A stretch of 37,645 nt of DNA from 2-01-FULL-49-22 sp964639445 (GTDB lineage Bacteria; Patescibacteriota; Saccharimonadia; Saccharimonadales; UBA10212), in contig CAZXDA010000002.1 in the NCBI GenBank assembly GCA_964639445.1, positions 1 to 37,645 on the forward strand, given 5' to 3'. Shown here piece by piece: positions 1 through 7,855 of this stretch; position 1 is the first letter of the stretch, and the number at the start of each line of letters is the position of its first letter. The notes under the pieces were generated by a model. It made no database searches. It saw only the letters and a program-made list of their open reading frames with translations, and was not told the origin of the DNA. A program made the translations under genes and the position numbers.

Positions 1-50
1 GCCTGTATAGCTCGCTCGATACCTCACTTACTACGCAACCCGCGCAATAA

Positions 51-85
51 TTGTTGATTGTTCATTGCTCATTGTTTATTGTTTT
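51..85. repeat. Five degenerate heptamer repeats upstream of radA
   Basis: Five consecutive 7-nt units are visible: TTGTTGA, TTGTTCA, TTGCTCA, TTGTTTA, TTGTTTT. They end 3 nt before the radA start codon at 89. Unit length is constant while sequence drifts by one or two bases. No Shine-Dalgarno site lies between the array and the start, so the array occupies the place of the normal translation-initiation region. Other seven-base arrays occur at 10353-10387, 28760-28787 and 36408-36520. Confidence 0.75.
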
Positions 86-88
86 GGT

Positions 89-1401
89 ATGGCCAAAAAG
101 TTGGGAATTAAATACGTTTGTTCTAATTGTGGAGCTGCCAGCACCACTTGGACGAGGCGCTGCCGGGTGTGTGGCGAATGGAATACACTACAGGAACAGG
201 TAGAAGTCAGCGCGGCTGCGGCCAGCAAGAGCGGCCATCGTTTACAAATTGAATCAATAGGAGAAGCGGCTGCGGCCAAACCGAACGGCTGCAAACTAAA
301 ATCGCTGATTTTGATGCCGTGCTCGGCGGCGGTCTGGTAAGAGGCAGTGTCAATTTACTGGCCGGCCAGCCCGGCATCGGTAAAAGCACGCTTTTGCTGC
401 AAATCTCCAATAATCTGGCCGCCGACTATAAAATTTTATACGTCAGCGGCGAGGAGTCGGCGCGTCAAGTAGCGCTGCGGTCAGAAAGATTAGGCGCAGT
501 TGCTAAGAACTTACAACTGGCCGTTTCAATAATAACCAACGATATTGCTACCACTATAGCCGCCGGCGATTTTGATGTGGTGATTGTTGATTCGGTGCAG
601 GCGATTAGCGTCAACGAAGTGCCTTCGGCGGCCGGTAGCGTTAGCCAGGTTACCAACAGCGCTCAATTGCTGGCGGCCGCCGCTAAATCGACTAACACCG
701 CCCTGGTTTTAGTAGGCCATGTCACAAAAGAGGGCTCAATTGCCGGGCCAAAAGTACTAGAGCATATTGTTGATGTTGTGCTCCAGCTGGAAGGCGACCG
801 CTACGGCGGCCTAAAAATCCTTAGACCGTCTAAAAACAGATACGGTGCCACTACTGAAGCCGGTATATTTGAGATGACAGATAAGGGTATGCAGGTAGTT
901 GCTAATCCTTCAGCCGCGCTTTTGGCCGAGCGTCATGTAACTGATGGTTCAATTGTTCATGCCGCTATGGAGGGCAGCCGGCCGGTATTGGTGGAAATTC
1001 AAGCCCTGGTTAACCCAACCAGTTTTGGTTACCCTAAACGCACGGCCAGCGGCATTGATTTAAACCGCGTTAATTTGCTGGTGGCTGTGTTGGAGCGGCG
1101 CACCAAATTAAAACTGGCTGATAAAGATGTTTATGTTAATGTGGTTGGCGGCCTTAGAATAACTGAGCCGGCCGCCGATTTGGCCGTTTGCATGGCCGTT
1201 GGCTCGGCCGCCAAAGGACTAAAGCTCAAGCAAAATGCGGTGGTGTATGGCGAGGTTGGGCTAAGCGGCGAAGTACGACATGTGCCATTTTTAGAAAAAC
1301 GGCTAGCCGAAGCCAAAAAAATGGGTTTTAAAACTGCTATTGGTCCGCCACAAGTCAAAGATGTCCGCAGCGCGCTTAACACCTTCCTGGAAAGAGAATA
1401 G
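89..1401 (+). CDS. radA: DNA repair protein RadA (Sms), with an apparent frameshift
   Basis: RadA is a RecA-like ATPase/helicase that helps branch migration and processing of recombination intermediates. The N-terminal part, read from ATG 89, has the C-x2-C...C-x2-C zinc finger (CSNC, CRVC). The second part has the LGGGLVRGS segment, Walker A GQPGIGKST, the RadA-specific KNRYG motif and a Lon-like C-terminal domain. The two parts lie in different frames. The upstream frame runs to a stop at 338-340; the downstream frame is open from 253. The residues TERLQTKIADFDAVLGGG read in the second frame match the family, so the shift (one base, -1 sense) lies at about 253-282. Joined length is about 437 aa, close to the usual 450. 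It converges on the PBP gene, with 18 bp between stop codons. An assembly or sequencing indel is the simplest explanation; a real pseudogene is possible. Confidence 0.9.
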
Positions 1402-1419
1402 GAATAGGACCGAATTAAG

Positions 1420-4400
1420 TTATACTGGTGAACTTGCGCTCGATTTATTGCCTTTAGAGTCTACGACATAAAATGTTGAATTAGCTGGCTGGGCTGAAGT
1501 TGAAGAACAGTTAGTAGTGGAAGGGCTAGTACATACCTCGATACCGCTATCTGTCGAACCGTTTACGGCAGATCGATACACGGTGTATGGCGCTGCTCCG
1601 CCCGACCAAGTAAAGCTAACTGTATTAGTCCCGCTGTTTCTTGTGGCCTGGAGGTTCGTGGGCGGCTGGGCCGCTAACGTAAAATTTACAGTTTTTTGAT
1701 CAGTGGCATCATATAGCACGCTATCAATAACCTGGGCACTGACCGTTGCCTCGCCGCCGGAAGTTGGAGTGTATGTTATAGATTTGGTGTCCGAAGGATC
1801 AGATACATTAGCCGTACCCACCTGCTGGCCATTGACCAAGAAGTTTACTGTGCCCGGATACTGTGAATACTGCGAGTCATTAAATGGATGGGTGCCAGCT
1901 TGGACAAAAGCCGTAAACGTATAAGTGCCGTCATTATTGTCGGTTACAGTTAGGTTAACAGATGGTTTTTGATCATTGCAGCTGTGGACATCATCAAAAC
2001 CGCTTGCAGCTGTTCCGGTACTGGTTGATCCGGTTTGGCCGGGCGGATAGAAAATATCAACCGAAAAAGCATTAGGCGCCGAGCTGCCGCCAAGTGTTTG
2101 CTTAGCTAGGCTAGGCGTACATTCTGTAGCTTGTTTGCCAGAGACTTTATCGATAGTTACAGTCTGGGTGCTGGCGGCTTTCGGTTTATACCACGATGGA
2201 TAAATGTCAGTGCTGGGACTCGGTTCAACAGAAGATAGACCAATGTGTTGGGACACAACATATGCTGGCAGATGTTGGATGCCAGCAGGTTCATTCCAAT
2301 TTACTGGTTTGGTCTTTAATGCATCAAGGGCCTGGGTCATAAAGACGCGGGTTAGCGGAATGGTCATATCTTCCATAAAACCGCTTAGTTTTTGATTACG
2401 AGTATGGTAACCAACCCAGCTACCGACTGCATATTGAGTATTCCAGGCCATCATTAAGCCATCAAAGCCGTTGTTCGTAGTACCGGTTTTAATGGCTGTC
2501 CGCCACCCGTTATAGTTGTGCCACTTATAGTATCCGGTCCGCAGGTAACTGGCGTTAGGGTCGGAAGCCATGTTGCTGACTATATAAGCAGTATCAGGCC
2601 TGACAGCTTGTTTGACGTCTGGATCGCCGAGCTTAGGCTGTTTCCATTGATAAAAAGGCTTGGTGGCACTTTGCGAGTCATATATCTTAAGAATGTATGT
2701 TGAGGGAAAAGCTACTCCCATCCGGGCAAGTGACGCCACCCCATTGACATGCTGATCAAGGTGCAAATATGCGCCGTCACCAATAGCCGAGGCGCCATAA
2801 CACTGCGTCTCGTCGTTCTTGGTCGCCTTATTAATATCCACCCCTGGGCTAAAGCATTTGTAAGCACCGGGAGTGGCCATTAAGTCATTAGCTACGCTGA
2901 TTGTCTTATTAACTGAAGCATTAGTATTACCGGGAACGGCCGACAACATAGCCTTAACTGCTGGCACGTTACGCGAACCACCCAAAGCGTAGCGCAGCGT
3001 TTCCGGGCCTGGGTAACGGAAGTCGTAGTCATAAAGACAGTTACCGCCTGTTTTGGCCGCACTAAATGAGGGTTTGGTTTTATCAGTGCAAGGATACCCT
3101 GGCAGAGGCTGTTGAACATCATATAGGACAGAGCCGGCGCCAACATTGTTGTTGTTTTCAATCAAGGCAGAATAGTCATAAGGCTTAAAACTTGAGCCCG
3201 GCGATATGAAGACAGAATGAGCGTAGTTTATCTGGCCGTGATCTGGGTTGTTAAAGTCGGTTCCGCCAACCAGCGCCACCACTTGGCCGGTTTTAACGTC
3301 TTCAGCTACCAGCGCTTGCTCATCCGCGCCGTGATTCAGGGCATTTCGGATATTCTTTTGAACGGTCTCTTCCGCTATCCGCTGCAGGTTCATATCCAGC
3401 GTTGTAATAACTTTCCAGCCGCCAATCTTATTGCCGCCGGGGCCTTTAGGTGCCCATTTGGTAATTAGTTCGTCTTTAGCGGCCAGTAAGAAGTAGGGGG
3501 CCTGGATGCCGGCGTATTTGTTATTCTGCTGCGGCTGCACCTCCGCTAAGATGTCGGTTTTTTTAGCATCCTCCGCCTGCTGCTTGGTTATTTTGTGCTG
3601 ATCAGCCATTTGATCGAGTACGTAATTATAGCGGTCGGTAAAAGCTTGTTTGTTAAAGTACTCGCCGCTGTAAGGTGAGTAAATAGCCGGTGATTTGGGA
3701 ATCGCGGCTAACATAGCCGCTTCCGGTAGCGTTAAATCTTTAGCGCTTTTGCGGAAATAGTCAGAGGCCGCTACTTGAGCGCCGTAGTCGATGCTACCGT
3801 AAGGCGCGGCGTTAAGATAACCGGTTAATATCTCGTCCTTGGTATATGTGCGTTCCAATTCTACTGCTAGAATCAATTCCTTTACTTTTCTAGAAAAGGT
3901 TCGCTGCTGAGTCCAGTCTAGACTCAGTTTCACTAACTGCTGGGTTATGGTTGAGCCACCCTGAGTGCTACCGCGGCGAAAAACATCATTGAGCGCCGCT
4001 CGGCCGATAGCCTTAACGTCAAAGCCACGGTGATTATAGAAGTCTTTATCTTCAACGGCGACAGTGGCATCTTTAAGATATTTGGAAATATCCTGGCTTT
4101 GAACAGGCACTCTTTTAACAGCGTTATAATCCTGCCACAGGAGAATTTTGCCGCTGCGATCGTAGTAGCTAATACTGCCACCCAAGTTACTGCCTGATAT
4201 GTCTTTAATGTCCGGCAGATACTTTCGGTAGTAGGCAAAGACGCCGAGCGTGAGAACAAAAAGAAACAATACGACTATACCCGTAAATTTAAGCAGCGTA
4301 GTAGCGCCGTCTCGACTAAACCAATATTGGGCTTGGTGTTTAGGATTCAGGCGCCAGACCATTCTTTTAAGCCGCGATTTAGGCAGCCCGCGCATACGGT

Positions 4401-4521
4401 TTAGTTTACGTAAAGATTTACCCTCTTTCATTGCCCTAAAACGCTCGCCGAGGGAGCGATTAACTTTGAGAACGCGGCCGCTGCGGGTAATAATGCGCTT
4501 CCCACTCCGTTTTCTATCCAT
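1420..4521 (-). CDS. Bifunctional class A penicillin-binding protein (PBP1A type)
   Basis: Membrane-anchored peptidoglycan glycosyltransferase and transpeptidase. The 1033-aa product has a very basic cytoplasmic N-terminus (residues 1-70), one membrane segment at about 75-98, then a GT51 domain with catalytic Glu157 in VEDKDFYNHRG and the QGGSTITQQLVK motif near 187-199. The transpeptidase domain shows SxxK at Ser443-Lys446 (SPGSSFKP), SxN at Ser516-Asn518 (SRN) and KTG at 678-680. The last roughly 230 residues form an extracellular tail with two Ig/Fn3-like beta-sandwich segments (one opening PPTNLQATRNSG), plus Ser/Thr-rich linkers. All catalytic motifs are intact. It is transcribed divergently from tyrS, with 76 bp between the two starts. 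The start is chosen because an extended -10 lies just upstream and the basic N-terminus is typical. The tail probably binds wall or surface polymers; that is inference. Confidence 0.95.
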   Translation of the reverse strand: MDRKRSGKRIITRSGRVLKVNRSLGERFRAMKEGKSLRKLNRMRGLPKSRLKRMVWRLNPKHQAQYWFSRDGATTLLKFTGIVVLFLFVLTLGVFAYYRKYLPDIKDISGSNLGGSISYYDRSGKILLWQDYNAVKRVPVQSQDISKYLKDATVAVEDKDFYNHRGFDVKAIGRAALNDVFRRGSTQGGSTITQQLVKLSLDWTQQRTFSRKVKELILAVELERTYTKDEILTGYLNAAPYGSIDYGAQVAASDYFRKSAKDLTLPEAAMLAAIPKSPAIYSPYSGEYFNKQAFTDRYNYVLDQMADQHKITKQQAEDAKKTDILAEVQPQQNNKYAGIQAPYFLLAAKDELITKWAPKGPGGNKIGGWKVITTLDMNLQRIAEETVQKNIRNALNHGADEQALVAEDVKTGQVVALVGGTDFNNPDHGQINYAHSVFISPGSSFKPYDYSALIENNNNVGAGSVLYDVQQPLPGYPCTDKTKPSFSAAKTGGNCLYDYDFRYPGPETLRYALGGSRNVPAVKAMLSAVPGNTNASVNKTISVANDLMATPGAYKCFSPGVDINKATKNDETQCYGASAIGDGAYLHLDQHVNGVASLARMGVAFPSTYILKIYDSQSATKPFYQWKQPKLGDPDVKQAVRPDTAYIVSNMASDPNASYLRTGYYKWHNYNGWRTAIKTGTTNNGFDGLMMAWNTQYAVGSWVGYHTRNQKLSGFMEDMTIPLTRVFMTQALDALKTKPVNWNEPAGIQHLPAYVVSQHIGLSSVEPSPSTDIYPSWYKPKAASTQTVTIDKVSGKQATECTPSLAKQTLGGSSAPNAFSVDIFYPPGQTGSTSTGTAASGFDDVHSCNDQKPSVNLTVTDNNDGTYTFTAFVQAGTHPFNDSQYSQYPGTVNFLVNGQQVGTANVSDPSDTKSITYTPTSGGEATVSAQVIDSVLYDATDQKTVNFTLAAQPPTNLQATRNSGTNTVSFTWSGGAAPYTVYRSAVNGSTDSGIEVCTSPSTTNCSSTSAQPANSTFYVVDSKGNKSSASSPV

Positions 4522-4533
4522 GTCTAGTAACGT

Positions 4534-4542
4534 ATTATAACA
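4534..4542 (-). promoter_or_regulatory. Extended -10 promoter of the PBP gene
   Basis: On the minus strand the sequence reads TGT-TATAAT (TATAAT is the complement of 4534-4539), followed by 12 nt and the ATG. The expected transcript start leaves only about 5 nt of leader. No good -35 is seen, as is usual with a TGn extension. Confidence 0.6.
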
Positions 4543-4597
4543 AAGTGCTTATAGAATTACGCAGCTTGATTTTATTGAGATATACTTATCTATAAAG

Positions 4598-5839
4598 ATG
4601 CATTTGAGCGAAGATTTAATGTGGCGCGGTCTGATTAAAGACAAAACTTTCTATGACATCAGCTGGCTGGACCAGCCTAGGGCTTTTTATTTGGGGATTG
4701 ATGCTTCAGATGCCAGTTTGACCATCGGCAACCTGGCTGTAGTTTTGCTGGCAAGAAGACTGACGGAAGCCGGTTGGAAGCCAATTCTACTGGCCGGAGG
4801 CGCCACCAGCTTGGTCGGCGATCCCGGCGGCAAAATTGAGGAAAGGCAACTGCCAAGCAAGGAAGGAATCGCTAAAAATGTCGAAGGTATTAAGTCGCAA
4901 ATCGAAAAGCTCTTCGCCGGCTCGCCGCACGAGTTGGTAAATAACGTCGATTGGCTGGGCGAAGAAAAACTGCTGGATTTCCTGCGAGATGTCGGTAAGA
5001 ACTTCTCGATGACCGAACTGATGCAGCGCGACTTCGTAACCCAACGGATGGGTGAAGGTGGCGCCGGTATCAGCTACGCTGAATTCAGTTATTCGCTGCT
5101 TCAAGGGTACGACTATCTCTGGCTGTACCAAAACAAAGGAGTTGAACTGCAAATCGGCGCCTCCGACCAGTGGGGTAATATCCTTTCCGGCGTGGCCTTG
5201 ATACGCAAAAAAGAAGGCAAGGAAGTCCAGGCTTTCTGCATGCCGTTGGTGGTTAATAAAGAGACTGGCCGCAAATTCGGCAAAACTGAAGAGGGAGCAA
5301 TTTGGCTAGATCCGCAAAAGACAACGCCAACTCAGTTTTATCAGTTTTGGATTAACACAGATGACGCAGCAGTTGAGGATTATCTCAAAATCTTCACACT
5401 CCTTCCAAAGGAGCAAATAGAGCAAGTGATTACTGACCATAAAGCTGACCCAGCTACCCGTAAGGCGCAAAAAGTTTTAGCCGATGAAGTTACCAGGATC
5501 GTGCACGGCGAGGCTGGTACAGCCGCACCTTCGGTGACAAAATACTTAACAAGTCAAGTATCTTTGAGTGAGGCTTCTGAAGAAGATTTAACGGCAGTTA
5601 GGAAGGAGATTCCAAGCGTCAAAACAAAAGCCAGCGGATCGACTGTAGAAGCTTTAACCAGATCAGGATTAGCCTCGTCTAATTCTGATGCTAGAAGATT
5701 GCTGCAAAGTGGAGCAATTTACATTAATGGCAAACCTGTTTCTCGGGAGAGTTTTGAGTCTGCTGATTTTCAGAATGGCCGCCTGCTTTTGCGCCGCGGT
5801 AAAGCCTACAAAGATTCTGCGTTAGTTGAATTAGAATAA
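4598..5839 (+). CDS. tyrS: Tyrosyl-tRNA synthetase
   Basis: Class I aminoacyl-tRNA synthetase that charges tRNA-Tyr. The 413-aa protein has the bacterial TyrRS N-terminus (EDLMWRGLIKD), the HIGH-equivalent segment as DASLTIGNLA, the tyrosine/AMP-site stretch around YAEFSYSLLQGYDYLWLY, GASDQWGNI, and a KMSKS-equivalent GRKFGKTEEG. A C-terminal S4 RNA-binding domain starts near residue 345 (SNSDARRLLQSGAIYINGK). Both signature motifs are divergent but in the right places. An AT-rich segment (TATACT at 4581-4586) precedes the start with no Shine-Dalgarno site. The linker between catalytic and S4 domains carries an 18-nt sequence also found in hisS and in front of the gene at 27241. murT follows after 2 nt, so tyrS-murT-gatD are likely cotranscribed. 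Confidence 0.97.
   Translation: MHLSEDLMWRGLIKDKTFYDISWLDQPRAFYLGIDASDASLTIGNLAVVLLARRLTEAGWKPILLAGGATSLVGDPGGKIEERQLPSKEGIAKNVEGIKSQIEKLFAGSPHELVNNVDWLGEEKLLDFLRDVGKNFSMTELMQRDFVTQRMGEGGAGISYAEFSYSLLQGYDYLWLYQNKGVELQIGASDQWGNILSGVALIRKKEGKEVQAFCMPLVVNKETGRKFGKTEEGAIWLDPQKTTPTQFYQFWINTDDAAVEDYLKIFTLLPKEQIEQVITDHKADPATRKAQKVLADEVTRIVHGEAGTAAPSVTKYLTSQVSLSEASEEDLTAVRKEIPSVKTKASGSTVEALTRSGLASSNSDARRLLQSGAIYINGKPVSRESFESADFQNGRLLLRRGKAYKDSALVELE
5543..5560. repeat. 18-nt dispersed semi-palindrome, copy in tyrS
   Basis: TACTTAACAAGTCAAGTA. Identical 18 nt occur at 27167-27184 (same strand, intergenic) and in reverse complement at 14198-14215 (inside hisS). Outer arms TACTT/AAGTA are self-complementary. 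Confidence 0.75.
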
Positions 5840-5841
5840 TT

Positions 5842-7125
5842 ATGCAAAATCTGCTCGCTACATTACTAGGCAAGCTAATCCGCCTGGCGCTCTATTTCAG
5901 GCCGCATGGCGGGCATGCGCTGCCTGGCCTAGTAGTTGAAAAACTTTTCCCAAGTTATGTTTCTGGCATGCTTAACCAATTGCCAGAGGGAATTGTTCTA
6001 GTAACCGGTACTAATGGCAAAACCACTACGACTAAAATGCTGACGGAGGTATTGCGCACCAATGGTAAAAAAGTTCTTACCAATACAACTGGCAGTAATC
6101 TCATAAGAGGTATAAATTCGGCTATTATCCGGTATGCCGGTTTCAGTGGAAAGCTGAATTTCGATTTGGCAGTTTTGGAAGTAGATGAAGCAGCTGTTAG
6201 GCCGCTGGTGGCCAGGATTAAGCCTAATTGGGTAACGGGTCTAAATGTCAGCCGCGATCAACTAGACCGTTTTGGCGAGGTAGATACTGTAGCTAGGCAT
6301 ATAGGCGCGGCCATGAAAGCGGCTACTGATGGCATTGTAGCCAATGCCGACGACCTGAATCTGGCGCGGGTCAGCCAAGAAGCCGCCGCTGGCAAAGAAA
6401 TACCGCTGCTCTACTTTGGCGCATCTGAAAATCTGCATCAGTTTTTCCCAAGTGATTGGGAAATGGCCGCCGTCGAAGGTGTATCCTCTAACCATCAATC
6501 AGCTCGGCCAAAAACTACGGTAGAACTGGTAGATTTTGCAGGCCAGAAGGTCAGTTTTAAGATTCAAGATAAAATCTACAGCGCTGAATTTAAACTGCGT
6601 GGCCAGCACAATTTTTTAAATGCGGCGGCTGCTTTAACTTTGTTGGCTCAGCTGCTTCCAACGGTTGCGGTTGATCAGCTTCTATTCCAATTGTCACAAG
6701 TCTCGATTGCATTTGGCAGAGGCGAACTATATCGCCTAAGAAACGGTGCTGTTGTGGAGTTGGTGCTTGTTAAAAATCCGGCCAGTTTTCGACAAGCTCT
6801 GGCCTCGTATGCCGCTAAAGCGCCTAATTTAATGATTGCCATTAACGATAACATCGCAGATGGTCGTGACGTTTCATGGCTCTGGGATGTTGATTTTCGG
6901 CCGCTCGCTAACAGAATTGTATCTGTTACCAGCGGCCAGCGAGCTGCCGACATGGCACTGCGCTTAAGTTATGATGACGTAAAAGTAGCCGCCATAGAAT
7001 CAGATTTATTCAAAGCGCTTAAAGTTCTGTCAGAACAGCAAGGCGATAAAGTTATAATGTCTACCTACACGGCCATGTTGAGTTTGTATAGATATTTAAA
7101 CAAGAAAGCGGAAAGAGTCGCATGA
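5842..7125 (+). CDS. murT: Lipid II isoglutaminyl synthase, Mur ligase-like subunit MurT
   Basis: With GatD, MurT amidates the alpha-carboxyl of D-Glu in the lipid II stem peptide, giving D-isoglutamine. The 427-aa protein has the Mur ligase P-loop GTNGKTTTT (residues 56-64), the NVSRDQLDRFGE segment of the central domain, and the C-terminal DUF1727 signature NDNIADGRDVSWLWDVDF, which holds the Asp that completes the GatD catalytic triad. Unlike characterised Gram-positive MurT proteins, it contains no cysteine at all, so the four-Cys zinc ribbon of the middle domain is missing; residues about 193-220 occupy that place. It starts 2 nt after tyrS and overlaps gatD by 4 nt (ATGA), as expected for a two-subunit enzyme. 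Confidence 0.93.
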   Translation: MQNLLATLLGKLIRLALYFRPHGGHALPGLVVEKLFPSYVSGMLNQLPEGIVLVTGTNGKTTTTKMLTEVLRTNGKKVLTNTTGSNLIRGINSAIIRYAGFSGKLNFDLAVLEVDEAAVRPLVARIKPNWVTGLNVSRDQLDRFGEVDTVARHIGAAMKAATDGIVANADDLNLARVSQEAAAGKEIPLLYFGASENLHQFFPSDWEMAAVEGVSSNHQSARPKTTVELVDFAGQKVSFKIQDKIYSAEFKLRGQHNFLNAAAALTLLAQLLPTVAVDQLLFQLSQVSIAFGRGELYRLRNGAVVELVLVKNPASFRQALASYAAKAPNLMIAINDNIADGRDVSWLWDVDFRPLANRIVSVTSGQRAADMALRLSYDDVKVAAIESDLFKALKVLSEQQGDKVIMSTYTAMLSLYRYLNKKAERVA

Positions 7126-7835
7126 AAGAGATAAATATCCTTCACTTGTATCCGAATGAAATGAACACATACGGCGACTATGGTAATGTTATGGCGCTGT
7201 CGCGACGGATTAGTTGGCATGGATATGAACCAAAAGTGCATTATCATCATCCAGGAAGTGAACTCTTCTCTGAAGTTGATATTGTCGTCGGCGGCGGAGG
7301 TCAGGACTCAGCCCAAGCTGATGTGCAAAAAGATATCTTGCAAATTGGCGATGAACTACATAAATTGACTGAGCAAAAAGTGCCGATGTTAATGGTCTGC
7401 GGCACGTATCAACTTTTTGGACATCGTTACGTCACACATGAAGGCGTAGAAATAAAGGGCATAGGTATTTTTGATGCCGAAACTATTGGCGGAGATAAAC
7501 GTATGATTTGCAATGTTATGATCAAAACTGGTTTTGGAATTTTGTTTGGCTTTGAAAACCACAGCGGCCAAACCACGCTTGGCCCTAAACAGGCACCATT
7601 TGGTAGAGTTTTGCGCGGTAATGGCAACAATGGGCGCGACAAAACCGAAGGCGCCCGCAGTAAAAATGCCTTTGGTACATACCTGCACGGCCCAGTTTTG
7701 CCCAACAACCCGACTTTTTGTGATGCGCTAATCAAAATGGCGGCCGTAAACCGCTATGGCTCATTCGAGCCTAAGCAAATTGACGACCGTTTAGCCGAAA
7801 TGACTCGTACCACCGCCCGCCACCGTCCATATTAA
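7122..7835 (+). CDS. gatD: Lipid II isoglutaminyl synthase, glutaminase subunit GatD
   Basis: Class I glutamine amidotransferase-like (CobB/CobQ type) subunit that hydrolyses glutamine and passes ammonia to MurT. The 237-aa product has the nucleophile elbow VCGTYQLFG with Cys93, the FENHSGQT segment and the catalytic His189 in GTYLHGPVLPNNP. It starts within the murT stop codon (ATGA overlap), so translation is probably coupled. The pair modifies the substrate used by the PBP encoded upstream on the other strand. Confidence 0.93.
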   Translation: MKEINILHLYPNEMNTYGDYGNVMALSRRISWHGYEPKVHYHHPGSELFSEVDIVVGGGGQDSAQADVQKDILQIGDELHKLTEQKVPMLMVCGTYQLFGHRYVTHEGVEIKGIGIFDAETIGGDKRMICNVMIKTGFGILFGFENHSGQTTLGPKQAPFGRVLRGNGNNGRDKTEGARSKNAFGTYLHGPVLPNNPTFCDALIKMAAVNRYGSFEPKQIDDRLAEMTRTTARHRPY

Positions 7836-7855
7836 AACCTGTACACTATAAATTA

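Noticed and set aside
293..304. Possible programmed -1 slippage on A-AAA (298-301) in radA
   Set aside because: Conserved RadA residues (TERLQT) are already encoded in the downstream frame before this point, so the shift must be upstream of about 283, where no slippery heptamer is seen.
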